From an uncultured Aeromonas sp. (GTDB lineage Bacteria; Pseudomonadota; Gammaproteobacteria; Enterobacterales; Aeromonadaceae), in contig CAMFLW010000003.1 in assembly GCA_945957575.1 (NCBI GenBank), forward strand, positions 33,199-97,198: 64,000 bases of DNA. Reading direction: 5' to 3'. Within the stretch, counting starts at the first letter, position 1. Each line of letters starts with the position of its first letter. Positions 51,868-60,527 of this stretch are shown here, one piece after another. A program made the translations under genes and the position numbers. The notes below the pieces were generated by a model. It was not told where the DNA came from. It saw only the letters and a list, made by a program, of their open reading frames with translations, and searched no databases.

Positions 51868-53172
51868 ATGAAATTTCCCGGTCAGCGCAAGTCCAAACAC
51901 TACTTTCCTGTGGACCGTCGTGATCCCCTCATCTCCCAGAGTGCGGTGCTTTCGGAGCGGGGCAAGGCCTATGTGGTCGGGATTGACCAGACGCTGGTCG
52001 ACATCGAAGCCCATGTCGATCTGGCGTTTCTCGAGCGTTATGGCCTGAGCCGTGGCCACTCCATGCTCATCTCCGATGAAGTGGCCGAGCAGATCTATGA
52101 CGAGCTCAAGAGCAACAACATGGTAGTGAGCGAATTTGCCGGCGGCACCATCGGCAACACCATGCACAACTACTCGGTGCTGGCTGATTCCCACTCCATC
52201 CTGCTTGGCGTCATGAGCCAGGATATCCGCATCGGCAGCTACGCCTATCGTTACCTCTGCAATACCTCCTCTCGCGTCAACCTCGACTACCTGCAGCCGG
52301 TAGACGGCCCGGTCGGTCGCTGCTTTACCTTCATCACCGAAGGGGGCGAGCGCAGCTTTGGCATCAACGCCGGCAAGATGGATCATCTGGATGTCGAGCA
52401 CATCCCCGAAGAGATCATCAAGGAGTCCTCCGCGCTGGTCATCACCGCCTATCTGGTGCGCGGTGAAGATGGCACCCCGATGAAAGAGGCCGCCATGGCC
52501 GCTGTGCGTTATGCCCGCGAGGCCGGTGTGCCGGTGGTGCTGACTCTGGGTACCCGTTTCGTCATCGAGTCAGCCCCCCAGTGGTGGCGTGACTTCATCA
52601 GCGAAAACGTCACCGTGCTCGCCATGAACGAGGAGGAGGGCGAGGCCCTGACCGGTTTCTCCGATCCGCTGGCCGCAGCCGACAAGGCGCTCGATTGGGC
52701 TGACATGGTGCTTTGTACCGCCGGTCCGGTGGGGCTCTATATGGCGGCCTACACCGAAGATGACTTCAAGCGCGAGACCACCTTGCCGCTGCTGCCCGGG
52801 GTGATTCCCGAGTTCAACATGTACGAGTTCAGCCGCCCCATGGCGCGCGCCAAGTGCCGCAAGCCGGTACGGATCTACTCCCATATCTCTCCCTACATGG
52901 GCGGGCCGGAGAAGATCAAGAACACCAACGGGGCAGGGGATGGCGCCCTTTCCGCTGTGCTGCACGACATGGTGGCCAACTCCTATCACCGGATGAATGT
53001 GCCCAACTCTGCCAAGCACATCTCCGAGTTCCTCACCTATTCCTCGCTCTCCCAGGTGTGCAAGTACGCCAACCGGGTAAGTTACGAGGTGCTGGCCCAG
53101 AGCAGCCCGCGTCTCTCTCGCGGTCTGCCGGAGAAAGAGGACAGTCTGGAAGAGGTTTACTGGGAGCGTTGA
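51868..53172 (+). CDS. gsk: Inosine-guanosine kinase
   Basis: Gsk (434 residues) phosphorylates inosine and guanosine in purine salvage, a PfkB/ribokinase-fold kinase. It matches E. coli Gsk over its length: MKFPGQRKSKHYFPVDRRDP, FAGGTIGNTMHNYSVLAD, GSYAYRYLCNTSSRVNLDYL, the anion-hole/catalytic KNTNGAGDGALSAVLHD, and LEEVYWER at the C-terminus. It is monocistronic, with terminators on both sides. Confidence 0.97.
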   Translation: MKFPGQRKSKHYFPVDRRDPLISQSAVLSERGKAYVVGIDQTLVDIEAHVDLAFLERYGLSRGHSMLISDEVAEQIYDELKSNNMVVSEFAGGTIGNTMHNYSVLADSHSILLGVMSQDIRIGSYAYRYLCNTSSRVNLDYLQPVDGPVGRCFTFITEGGERSFGINAGKMDHLDVEHIPEEIIKESSALVITAYLVRGEDGTPMKEAAMAAVRYAREAGVPVVLTLGTRFVIESAPQWWRDFISENVTVLAMNEEEGEALTGFSDPLAAADKALDWADMVLCTAGPVGLYMAAYTEDDFKRETTLPLLPGVIPEFNMYEFSRPMARAKCRKPVRIYSHISPYMGGPEKIKNTNGAGDGALSAVLHDMVANSYHRMNVPNSAKHISEFLTYSSLSQVCKYANRVSYEVLAQSSPRLSRGLPEKEDSLEEVYWER

Positions 53173-53218
53173 TCCCGAATTGTTGCAAAACACCGCCATT
53201 GGCAGACGTTTTGACGTG

Positions 53219-53246
53219 AAAAGGGGCCTTCTGGCCCCTTTTTTCC
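53219..53246 (+). terminator. Terminator after gsk
   Basis: A 10-bp perfect stem AAAAGGGGCC / GGCCCCTTTT with loop TTCT, then more T. Confidence 0.93.
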
Positions 53247-53352
53247 ATCAATAACCCCAATATGCTTGAGTCCATGTCGCTTTTGCGACACCATTTGGCC
53301 ACCGCATTGCCGGCCGGCAATGCCGCCGCACCTGAGAAAATGAGAGAGCCCC

Positions 53353-53715
53353 ATGAGCATGCTTACCGAGAACCTTGACGCCAATTTCCAACTGTTTATC
53401 GAACAAGTCCGCGAGTCGGGTCAGGTGTGGGGCCTGCGCTATGGTGAGGACTGGGTGGTCTGCCGCTCTGCCGAGTTTGAAGATGCCGACGTCATGCCGC
53501 TCTGGTCTGCCGAAGAGGACGCCCGTCTGCACTGCGTGGACGAGTGGGCCGATTACGAGCCGGAAGTGATCGATCTGGAAGAGTTTCTCGATATCTGGAT
53601 CAACGATCTGGATGAAGACGATGTGCTGGTCGGCCCGAACTGGAACGCCGATCTGGAAGGCCAAGAGCTCGAACCTATCGAGCTGGCCAAGGCACTGGTT
53701 GAACTGGACGCCTGA
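53353..53715 (+). CDS. DUF2750 family protein
   Basis: A 120-residue acidic cytoplasmic protein. The pattern VWGLRYGEDWVVCRSAEFED, VMPLWSAEEDARLHC, DEWADYEPEVIDLEEFL and VGPNWNADLEGQELEP fits the DUF2750 family, which has no assigned function. GAGAG lies near the ATG. Monocistronic, followed by a terminator. Confidence 0.8.
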   Translation: MSMLTENLDANFQLFIEQVRESGQVWGLRYGEDWVVCRSAEFEDADVMPLWSAEEDARLHCVDEWADYEPEVIDLEEFLDIWINDLDEDDVLVGPNWNADLEGQELEPIELAKALVELDA

Positions 53716-53757
53716 AAGCGCCTCCATTGATGGCCTGAACGTACAGGTCATCGAGAC

Positions 53758-53793
53758 AAAGACCGGGATCCGTCAAGGATACCGGTCTTTTTT
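53758..53793 (+). terminator. Terminator after the DUF2750 gene
   Basis: AAAGACCGG pairs with CCGGTCTTT across a 15-base loop that can form a further short stem. TTTTTT follows. Confidence 0.8.
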
Positions 53794-53891
53794 ATGGTCG
53801 AATGGCCCGATTGATGAGTTAAAAGCCGATTTGCCTTTGCACCTGTCAGGGGGATGGTCCATCATCAACCTTTTGCCAAGGGAGGAGCGCC

Positions 53892-54386
53892 ATGTTTGTA
53901 TTCGACGTAACGGGAGCTGCGGGTGAGAAGGCCAGCATTCGGGTGCAGGCGCTGGATTGGGCGCAAGCCGGACCAGTGACCTTCCAGTGCGATGATGATC
54001 AGCTGGCGGTCGTGCTCCTGAGCGGTTGTCGTTGCGATGCGGTGGGCTTTTTCAACCTGTTGGCGGGATGCAAACCGCTCTATATCGAGCAGTGGCTCAG
54101 CTACCTGCAAGAGAGTGGCCGCATTGGCAAATGGAGCCACCAGACCGAGAGTCCCGCCGATGGGACGTATCTGGCCAGAGCCGGTCTGGAGCACGATGAG
54201 CTCAATAGCCTGCTTGGCCAGGTCTATCAGGTGGCGGGGTTCAATCGCCTGCAAATCAACCGTTACCTCAAGAACCGCCACAACCCCACCATGCTGGCGA
54301 CCCGGTACGATCAGAAGGAGCTGGAGCGCTATCGCCAGCTCAATGACATCATTCTGACCCTTTTGAAGCTGAAGCATCCTCAGTAA
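53892..54386 (+). CDS. Hypothetical protein, unknown family
   Basis: A 164-residue soluble protein with no signal peptide or transmembrane helix. It begins MFVFDVTGAAGEKASIR and has a strong GGAGGAG ribosome site, so it is probably expressed. The central part (LLSGCRCDAVGFFNLLAGCK) and the Lys/Arg/Leu-rich C-terminus (NRLQINRYLKNRHNPTM) do not match a family I recognise. Its 3' end overlaps the convergent degenerate GGDEF/EAL gene by 38 bases. No function is proposed. Confidence 0.75.
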   Translation: MFVFDVTGAAGEKASIRVQALDWAQAGPVTFQCDDDQLAVVLLSGCRCDAVGFFNLLAGCKPLYIEQWLSYLQESGRIGKWSHQTESPADGTYLARAGLEHDELNSLLGQVYQVAGFNRLQINRYLKNRHNPTMLATRYDQKELERYRQLNDIILTLLKLKHPQ

Positions 54387-55989
54387 AGAGCCCCAGCTGG
54401 CTGATATCCGGCCGCAGCGGTTGCGGCCGGGCGATCAGATAGCCCTGCAAGCCATCCACGTACATCCCCTGCAGCAGCTGTTTCTGGCCAAGCTGTTCTA
54501 CCCCCTCCGCAATCACCTGACATCCCATCCGATGTGATACATCGACGATCATCCGCACAAATTGCTGGTTGGTCTGATCCTGCTCCAGCCCGGTAATAAG
54601 GGCGGGATCGAGCTTGATGTAGTCGGGCTTGAGCTCGCGAAACAGGGTAAAGGAGCCGATCCCCTTGCCAAAGTTGGCGATGGCCGAGCGGCTGCCATTG
54701 CGACGCAGTAGCTCAAACACCCGCTTGGCGCCGGTCAGATTCCGTTCCAGATGCTCCTCGTCGAGTTCGAACACCAGATTGGCACTGGTATTGGGATCTT
54801 TGAGCAACTGGCGGTCAAGCCAGATCAGGAAGGCGCTGTTTTGCAGCAGGTTGGGGGAGAGGTTGATCCCCCAGCGACTCTGGTTGGCACCAAAGGCCCG
54901 GTACTGACGCATGATGTGGGTAATAACCAGCTGCTCCAGCCGCATCACCATATCCAGCCGCTGGGCCATGGCAAACAGGGTGTCGGTGGGCAGGGCGGTG
55001 CCGTCATTGCCGCTGAAGCGGGTGTAGATCTCGTTGTAAGCCAGCATGCTGCGGTGCAGGGGCTGGATCGGCTGGTAGGTAAAGCTGAGTCGCTCCTGTG
55101 CCAGCACTTCGGTCAGCACGTCGCGCCAGTGGTGTTGCCCCTGCAGCTCGGAAGCGCTGTCATCCTGCTGGATGGCCCAGCCGTTGATGGTTTCAGTCTG
55201 GGCGCGAGCCAGTGCCAGATCCGCTCTGGCCAGCACGGCTTCAATTTTCTGGCCGCTGCTGAGCTTGGTCAGCCCCGAGTAACCGGTGCTCTCCAGCTCG
55301 TGCTGATCCTGATAGTGATCGAAGGCCACCTTCAAATCCTGCCCCAGCAGATGGGGGGGAATATTGGCCACCGGTTGCACCAGCACGGCAAAATCGGCCC
55401 CCGAGATGCGGTAGACCTGATTGCCCGGGAAGCGGCTTACCACCCGTTTGATGAGGGCGGCCATGTCCTTGATGTAGGCATCGCCAGACTGGAAGCCGCG
55501 CTGGGCGTTGATCTTGCCAAGCTCGGTGGCACGGATCAGCACCAGGGTCGCGGTCTGGGTATCCTGATCCCGCTGCAGCAACTCGGTCATGTCGCGGCGA
55601 AACGCGTGGCGGTTGAGTAGCTGGGTCAGCTCGTCGGTGGTGGCCAGGTTGCTGAGCTCGGTCAGCTGGCGATGAGCGCTCTGCTCGGCACTTTCGAACT
55701 GCTCCAGCAGCTGTTGCAGCACCTCCTGGGAGGCGGGCTCATCGAGTTGTGAGGGATCTCGCCCTCTGATCGCCTTGATCCAGGTGAGCTCCTGATGCTG
55801 GAGCATGCCATCCATGGTGCGGATGGCCAGCATCAACAACAGGATCATGCCAAGCAGTGTGGTGGCCAGAATAATGGCCAAAGTGAGCGGTGTGCTTTGA
55901 AGGGCCAACCAAACTGCTTGCAGGAGCAGCAGGGGTATGGTCACTATGGTGGCGATCAGAAAGAGGGTACGTCCGAGCTTGTGAACCAT
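54349..55989 (-). CDS. Membrane protein with degenerate GGDEF and EAL domains (CsrD/MshH-like)
   Basis: A 546-residue protein: two N-terminal helices (about 8-30 and 36-56), a coiled segment to 115, a GGDEF-like domain (about 115-270) with DELTQLLNRHAF but SGADF (196-200) in place of GGDEF, and an EAL-like domain (about 290-530). The EAL triplet is replaced around YNEIYTRF (316-324). DDFGTG is replaced by NFGKGIGSF, although DYIKLDPALI and AEGVEQLGQ remain. Loss of both signatures suggests it neither makes nor breaks c-di-GMP. CsrD/MshH proteins, which assist RNase E turnover of CsrB-type RNAs, share this double degeneracy. AAGGAT precedes ATG 55989. Confidence 0.85.
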   Translation of the reverse strand: MVHKLGRTLFLIATIVTIPLLLLQAVWLALQSTPLTLAIILATTLLGMILLLMLAIRTMDGMLQHQELTWIKAIRGRDPSQLDEPASQEVLQQLLEQFESAEQSAHRQLTELSNLATTDELTQLLNRHAFRRDMTELLQRDQDTQTATLVLIRATELGKINAQRGFQSGDAYIKDMAALIKRVVSRFPGNQVYRISGADFAVLVQPVANIPPHLLGQDLKVAFDHYQDQHELESTGYSGLTKLSSGQKIEAVLARADLALARAQTETINGWAIQQDDSASELQGQHHWRDVLTEVLAQERLSFTYQPIQPLHRSMLAYNEIYTRFSGNDGTALPTDTLFAMAQRLDMVMRLEQLVITHIMRQYRAFGANQSRWGINLSPNLLQNSAFLIWLDRQLLKDPNTSANLVFELDEEHLERNLTGAKRVFELLRRNGSRSAIANFGKGIGSFTLFRELKPDYIKLDPALITGLEQDQTNQQFVRMIVDVSHRMGCQVIAEGVEQLGQKQLLQGMYVDGLQGYLIARPQPLRPDISQLGLFTEDASASKGSE

Positions 55990-56104
55990 CTTGTCATCCT
56001 TGAAGTGGCTGCTTTGTGGGGGAATTTTAACCAAGCTGGCGGAGCAAAGCATGCTATTCCTCGCAACTCGGTGAAAAGGGTCAATTGAGATCGGTTAAAT
56101 GTGA

Positions 56105-56120
56105 GTGAAACCACTTTCAC
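56105..56120. promoter_or_regulatory. Palindrome upstream of glgC
   Basis: GTGAAA-CCAC-TTTCAC, 6-bp arms and a 4-base centre, 59-74 bases before the glgC ATG. It is similar to LacI-family operators but two bases longer in the centre than a Cra site. Confidence 0.35.
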
Positions 56121-56178
56121 AGGTGCCGAAACAGGCGAAGATGAGTTGAAAATAGATCAAACAAGGCAGAGGTAAATC

Positions 56179-57453
56179 ATGTTGTTAGAGCCCGAAAATA
56201 GTGCCAAAGCACGACAATTATTGAACCAGAGTATGGCACTGGTGCTGGCGGGTGGACGTGGTAGTCGCCTGAAGCAGTTGACTGACAACCGCGCCAAGCC
56301 TGCCGTCCATTTCGGTGGCAAATTCCGGATCATTGATTTTGTGCTCTCCAACTGTATCAACTCGGGGATCCGCCGCGTTGGTGTAGTCACCCAATACAAA
56401 TCTCACAGCCTGCTGCGTCACCTGCAATCGGGCTGGTCCTTCCTGCGTTACCAGATGAACGAATTCATCGACCTGCTCCCTGCCCAGCAACGGGTGGACG
56501 AGGTGCACTGGTATCGCGGTACCGCCGATGCCATCTATCAGAACGTCGATATCATCCGTGACTACGGCCCCAAATACCTGGTGGTGCTGGCGGGGGATCA
56601 CATCTACAAGATGGATTACGCTGCCATGCTGCTCGACCATGTGCGCCTTGGCGCCAAGGTGACTGTGGCTTGTATCGAGGTGCCGCGGGCCGAGGCATCC
56701 GCCTTCGGGATCATGGATATCGACGAGCAGCGCAAGATCCGCGCCTTCGTCGAAAAACCGGCCAATCCGCCCGCCATGCCGGGTTGCGAAGATCGCTCGC
56801 TGGCCTCCATGGGGATCTATATCTTCGAGGCGGAGTACCTCTACCAACTGCTGGAGGAGGATATTCACAATCAGGACTCCAAACACGACTTCGGGATGGA
56901 TGTGATCCCCCGCATCGTGGAGGAGGGGATGGCATTTGCTCACCCCTTCAACATGTCCTGTGTCGGGGCGCGCGAGGGGCAAAAGCCCTACTGGCGTGAT
57001 GTAGGTACGCTGGACTCCTTCTGGGAAGCGAACATGGATCTTGCCTCCGTGCTGCCTGAGCTCGATATCTACGATCAGAACTGGCCCATCTGGACCAGCC
57101 AGACCCTGACGCCACCGGCCAAGTTCGTGCAGGATCGCAATGGTCAGCATGGCATGACCATCAACTCCATGTTCTCGGGCGGGACCATCGTCAGCGGGTC
57201 GTTTGTGCTCAACTCGGTGCTCTTTACCAATGTGCGGGTGCACTCCTTCTGCACCCTGGACCAGGCCATCATCTTCCCTGGGGTCGAGATTGGCGCCGGT
57301 TGCCGTCTGCGCCGGGTGGTGGTGGACAAGGGATGTGTGCTGCCCGATGGGCTGGTGGTGGGCGAGAATGCCGATGAGGATAGCCGCCGCTTCTACCGCT
57401 CCGAGCAGGGGATTGTGCTGGTGACCAAGGAGATGCTGGACAAGCTGGTTTGA
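56179..57453 (+). CDS. glgC: Glucose-1-phosphate adenylyltransferase
   Basis: GlgC (424 residues) makes ADP-glucose for glycogen synthesis. The nucleotide-binding loop is [18 protein letters not shown] with [16 protein letters not shown]. The substrate region is [15 protein letters not shown], the catalytic [12 protein letters not shown], glucose-1-phosphate site [10 protein letters not shown], and a C-terminal left-handed beta-helix ([32 protein letters not shown]). AGAGGT precedes the ATG. No other glg gene is adjacent: the next gene is convergent and unrelated. Confidence 0.97.
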   Translation: MLLEPENSAKARQLLNQSMALVLAGGRGSRLKQLTDNRAKPAVHFGGKFRIIDFVLSNCINSGIRRVGVVTQYKSHSLLRHLQSGWSFLRYQMNEFIDLLPAQQRVDEVHWYRGTADAIYQNVDIIRDYGPKYLVVLAGDHIYKMDYAAMLLDHVRLGAKVTVACIEVPRAEASAFGIMDIDEQRKIRAFVEKPANPPAMPGCEDRSLASMGIYIFEAEYLYQLLEEDIHNQDSKHDFGMDVIPRIVEEGMAFAHPFNMSCVGAREGQKPYWRDVGTLDSFWEANMDLASVLPELDIYDQNWPIWTSQTLTPPAKFVQDRNGQHGMTINSMFSGGTIVSGSFVLNSVLFTNVRVHSFCTLDQAIIFPGVEIGAGCRLRRVVVDKGCVLPDGLVVGENADEDSRRFYRSEQGIVLVTKEMLDKLV

Positions 57454-57489
57454 GGAAGGCCCTTGAAACTGTGTCAGACGCTGTAATGC

Positions 57490-57515
57490 AAAGGGAGCCA
57501 ATTTGGCTCCCTTTT
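57490..57515. terminator. Bidirectional terminator between glgC and the secreted protein
   Basis: An 11-bp perfect stem AAAGGGAGCCA / TGGCTCCCTTT with a three-base loop, followed by T on the plus strand. Confidence 0.9.
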
Positions 57516-57537
57516 TCATGCTGGTGAATGGCGAGGA

Positions 57538-59535
57538 TTACTCGCTAACCACCGCTTTAGCAGCCATCACCATGGCGGTGCCGTGCTTGCCACCGGCAGC
57601 GGTCACTTGCGGTACGCCATCTTCATCGGTGTCGCTGCCGGCACCTTCGATGATGTTCTCGCCGGAGTCACCGATCCACTCGGCCATCTGCATGCCACCG
57701 TTGACGGTGCCACGGAACCAGCTAACGTACTGACCGGTCAGCTTGGCCAGCTCCAGCTCGGGCGCCTTCTCGACCCCTTCGTTGCGCAGGTTCAGCATGG
57801 CAGAGCGCAGGGCGCCGGAGATGGCAGCCTGGGTCCAGGGAGTGTATTCACCCTGTTTACCCGCCAGCCAGGTGCCCGCCTTGGCATTGAAGTAGGCCTT
57901 GTCGGCAGCGATAAACAGCTCGCGGGCGGCAGTGCGGTACTTGGCATCGGAGGTAGCGAGGAACGCAGCGGTCAGACCACGGATGGCGGCGAACTGTGCA
58001 TCGATGGAGTGGCCGGCATCGAGCTTGCCACCCAGGGTGATGCCGTCATGCACCAGACCATTTTTGCCCTTGAGGTTGGCAAGGATGAAATCGGCCTGTT
58101 TGCGGATCAAGTCGAGCGCCTCTTGACCCTGCTTGGTCTTGAGGTTCAGCTCGCCATTGTCACCTGCGGCGTAACCGACCGGCAGCGCATCCTGAGCTCG
58201 CTGGAATATCTGCAGGGCGACCAGTGCGTAAGCAGCGTCAAAGGTGGTGACGTGCTTGCCCTGTTTGCCTGCCTGCCAGCTGTCGACCAGAGTGCCAGCC
58301 TTGGCATCAAAGTGCAGGGCGGCCAGGTTCTTGAAGGTGAGGTTGGAGAGATTGATCGCCAGCGAGAAGGCATCGCTGCCCGCGACGGCTTTGCCCAAGT
58401 CATTGGCCTTGTTGGCAGCCGGTGCGGCGGCAAACGGCTCGCCGTCAAACACGGCGTGGAAGGCCGGGTTCTGGTTGGTGTTGGCGCTGCGCTGATCGCT
58501 GAAGGCATAGAACTCGGAGAGCGGCCACAGCATCATCCAGGCATCGCGCAGCTGGGCGGAACCATCCACCACCTCCAGCTTGCCGATGGCACCGGCATCG
58601 TTGTTGCTGGTTTCGGTCACTTTCACCTGATGGGGGAAGTAAATCACGCCCTTGGCCGGATCGTACTGCGGGGTGATCTTGGCGCCCAGTTGTTTGCCAT
58701 CGAAGCCAAGCTTGTTCTGCATGATGGCCAGCTTGTCGATGGATTGCTCGGTCAGCATCATGCCGTTGAAGCCATCGGCGGCAGAGACGCCCAGCTTGTG
58801 TTTGCCATCCTGATCCATGGTGGCGGAGGCGGCTTCTACCTCTTCATCGGTCTCGGCCACGTGCATGCCGCCGAGGAAGTCTTGCGACCACATCACCTCT
58901 TTGAGCAGGATGCCGCCCACCGCTGCGGGCACCAGCAGGTTGTCGCTGCCGCTCCAGCGCAGGGTGCTGTAGTCGCGGAAGTAGGCTGGCACCTGGGTCT
59001 TGACGTTTTTCTCGGTCCCTTTGGCTGTCTTGATGGTGATCTGGTCGCCATTGACCGGGGTGGCGTTGACGGCCTGGGCAAACTCCGGATTGGCGGAGGC
59101 ATAGGGCAGGGAGAGGGGATACATGCCCTGCGGCACTTCATCGGCCGGGAAGCCAACGGCATCGGCCATGGCCAGCACTCGTTGCCCCAGAGAGGCCATG
59201 GTGCCACCACGAGCTAGGTTTTGCGGCCCGTTCACCAGATGCGGGCCCATGCCGGATTGGTAGTTGAGGGCGTACATCGCCTCTTCGGAGTATTCGTAGG
59301 ATTCGATGCCGGCAGCGAAGTCGAACGGGGTCGGCTCATCGGCACGGTTGGCATCCAGCACATCCAGATCCAGCCCCAGCGCTTCGGCCTGCGGCTCACC
59401 GGAGAGCTCGAATTCGGTATAGGCCAGCATGTTGGCGGCGGTATTGAATGTCTTGTCTTCGACTTTGACGGCAGCGTGTGCGGCGCCGCTGATCAGTGCG
59501 CAGGCGATCGCCTGAACCAGTACGGTTTTTCTCAT
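57538..59535 (-). CDS. Large secreted protein of unknown function
   Basis: A 665-residue exported protein. The signal peptide (MRKTVLVQAIACALISGAAH, cleavage after HAA) follows an AAGGGAC ribosome site at ATG 59535. The mature protein has no further helix. It mixes an N-terminal half with extended segments (FDFAAGIESYEYSEEAMYAL, ATPVNGDQITIKTAKGTEK) with a helical C-terminal half resembling an alpha/alpha toroid (FDAAYALVALQIFQRAQDAL, HSIDAQFAAIRGLTAAFLAT, YTPWTQAAISGALRSAMLNL). It ends with an acidic ENIIEGAGSDTDEDGVPQVT. I do not recognise the family. A Fur-like box lies 50-70 bases upstream. Confidence 0.8.
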   Translation of the reverse strand: MRKTVLVQAIACALISGAAHAAVKVEDKTFNTAANMLAYTEFELSGEPQAEALGLDLDVLDANRADEPTPFDFAAGIESYEYSEEAMYALNYQSGMGPHLVNGPQNLARGGTMASLGQRVLAMADAVGFPADEVPQGMYPLSLPYASANPEFAQAVNATPVNGDQITIKTAKGTEKNVKTQVPAYFRDYSTLRWSGSDNLLVPAAVGGILLKEVMWSQDFLGGMHVAETDEEVEAASATMDQDGKHKLGVSAADGFNGMMLTEQSIDKLAIMQNKLGFDGKQLGAKITPQYDPAKGVIYFPHQVKVTETSNNDAGAIGKLEVVDGSAQLRDAWMMLWPLSEFYAFSDQRSANTNQNPAFHAVFDGEPFAAAPAANKANDLGKAVAGSDAFSLAINLSNLTFKNLAALHFDAKAGTLVDSWQAGKQGKHVTTFDAAYALVALQIFQRAQDALPVGYAAGDNGELNLKTKQGQEALDLIRKQADFILANLKGKNGLVHDGITLGGKLDAGHSIDAQFAAIRGLTAAFLATSDAKYRTAARELFIAADKAYFNAKAGTWLAGKQGEYTPWTQAAISGALRSAMLNLRNEGVEKAPELELAKLTGQYVSWFRGTVNGGMQMAEWIGDSGENIIEGAGSDTDEDGVPQVTAAGGKHGTAMVMAAKAVVSE

Positions 59536-59585
59536 GTCCCTTCTCACCATTGGTTTTATTATTGACGCTTCTCATGACGAATCTA

Positions 59586-59604
59586 AATGAGAATGGTCTG
59601 CATT
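59586..59604 (-). promoter_or_regulatory. Fur-box-like site upstream of the secreted protein
   Basis: The plus strand reads AATGAGAATGGTCTGCATT, matching AATGATAATNATTATCATT at 13 of 18 defined positions, with both outer AATG/CATT arms intact. It lies 51-69 bases upstream of ATG 59535, where it could overlap the promoter. Confidence 0.45.
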
Positions 59605-59730
59605 ATGCTGTGTTGGCGGGGACTTGAGAAGTAAAAAACCGCCCCATTCGGCTGCACGTTAAACCGGATGTGCGCTGTCGAAGAGGACGGTTATCTGTTT
59701 ATTGCGCTGAAAGTGCCAGTGCGGTGGGGA

Positions 59731-60282
59731 TCAGAGCAGCTTGAACGGGATGACCAGACGGCCCGGCTCTACCTTGAGGGCTTCGACCTTCTCCTTGATC
59801 CTGGCTTCGTTCTTGCGGCTGCTGTCGAGGCGGTAGACCGGCGTTTGCGACAGGAACAGGGAGAGCGACTGATTGAAGGTGGGCAGCAGCGGGGTGAGGG
59901 CGGCCCCGATATCGGCCGGCTCGGTCTTCACCGAGACCAGCTCAAGGTCGCGCAGATAGATGGCGCCTTGATCGGCTACATAGTCCGGACGGGCGCTCAA
60001 AGCAACGCGGATCTTCATCTGCTGGCTGCCAAGGGGGCTGCTCACCTGCAGGTCGCCAGCGGCGTCCAGCTCGATGCGATCTGCTTGTTTGCGGCCGATA
60101 CGGCTCTGCATCTCGTCCAGGCGGATCTTGCTCGACATGATGCCGGGGATCCCCAGCTGTTTTTCAAAAGAGACCTGATCCTTGAGGTACTGGTTGATTT
60201 CGGCCTCGCTGACGTTGTACTGGGTCAGGGAGCAGGCTCCCAGCAGCAGGGCGAGGGGGAGTAACAACAGCTGTTTCAACAT
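59731..60282 (-). CDS. YceB-like lipoprotein (DUF1439)
   Basis: A 183-residue precursor with a lipoprotein signal (LLLLPLALLLGACSLTQYN, lipid-modified Cys17). The mature part (NVSEAEINQYLKDQVSFEKQ, then SSKIRLDEMQSRIGRKQADR and QGAIYLRDLELVSVKTEP) fits DUF1439/YceB, a tubular lipid-binding-like fold; in E. coli YceB is a putative outer-membrane lipoprotein of unknown role. Residue 2 after Cys is Ser, compatible with outer-membrane sorting. The 59551-59730 interval contains the Fur-like site and no gene. Confidence 0.87.
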   Translation of the reverse strand: MLKQLLLLPLALLLGACSLTQYNVSEAEINQYLKDQVSFEKQLGIPGIMSSKIRLDEMQSRIGRKQADRIELDAAGDLQVSSPLGSQQMKIRVALSARPDYVADQGAIYLRDLELVSVKTEPADIGAALTPLLPTFNQSLSLFLSQTPVYRLDSSRKNEARIKEKVEALKVEPGRLVIPFKLL

Positions 60283-60527
60283 GATGGATTCCGCTTGGGC
60301 ATATATGGTGGCGCTATCTTACGCGATAACGGGCGTGGAATGAGAGCCTCAGACGGTGGGAAATCATGGAGTTGCTGCATTCCCGATTGTTTTTTGGCAA
60401 CCGCCGGGTTCATCATCGACGGGTGAGCGGAATAGGGCTGAGCTGTTGGCTGCAGGCGTAGGTCTACGCCTTAAGCAGAGAGAAGAGAACAGAGTGTGAG
60501 AAGAGCACAGAGAACGAGGAGAGCGTA

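Noticed and set aside
57583..59217. A 544-codon plus-strand open frame opposite the secreted protein
   Set aside because: The minus-strand frame has a signal peptide, ribosome site and terminator; the plus-strand frame has none of these.
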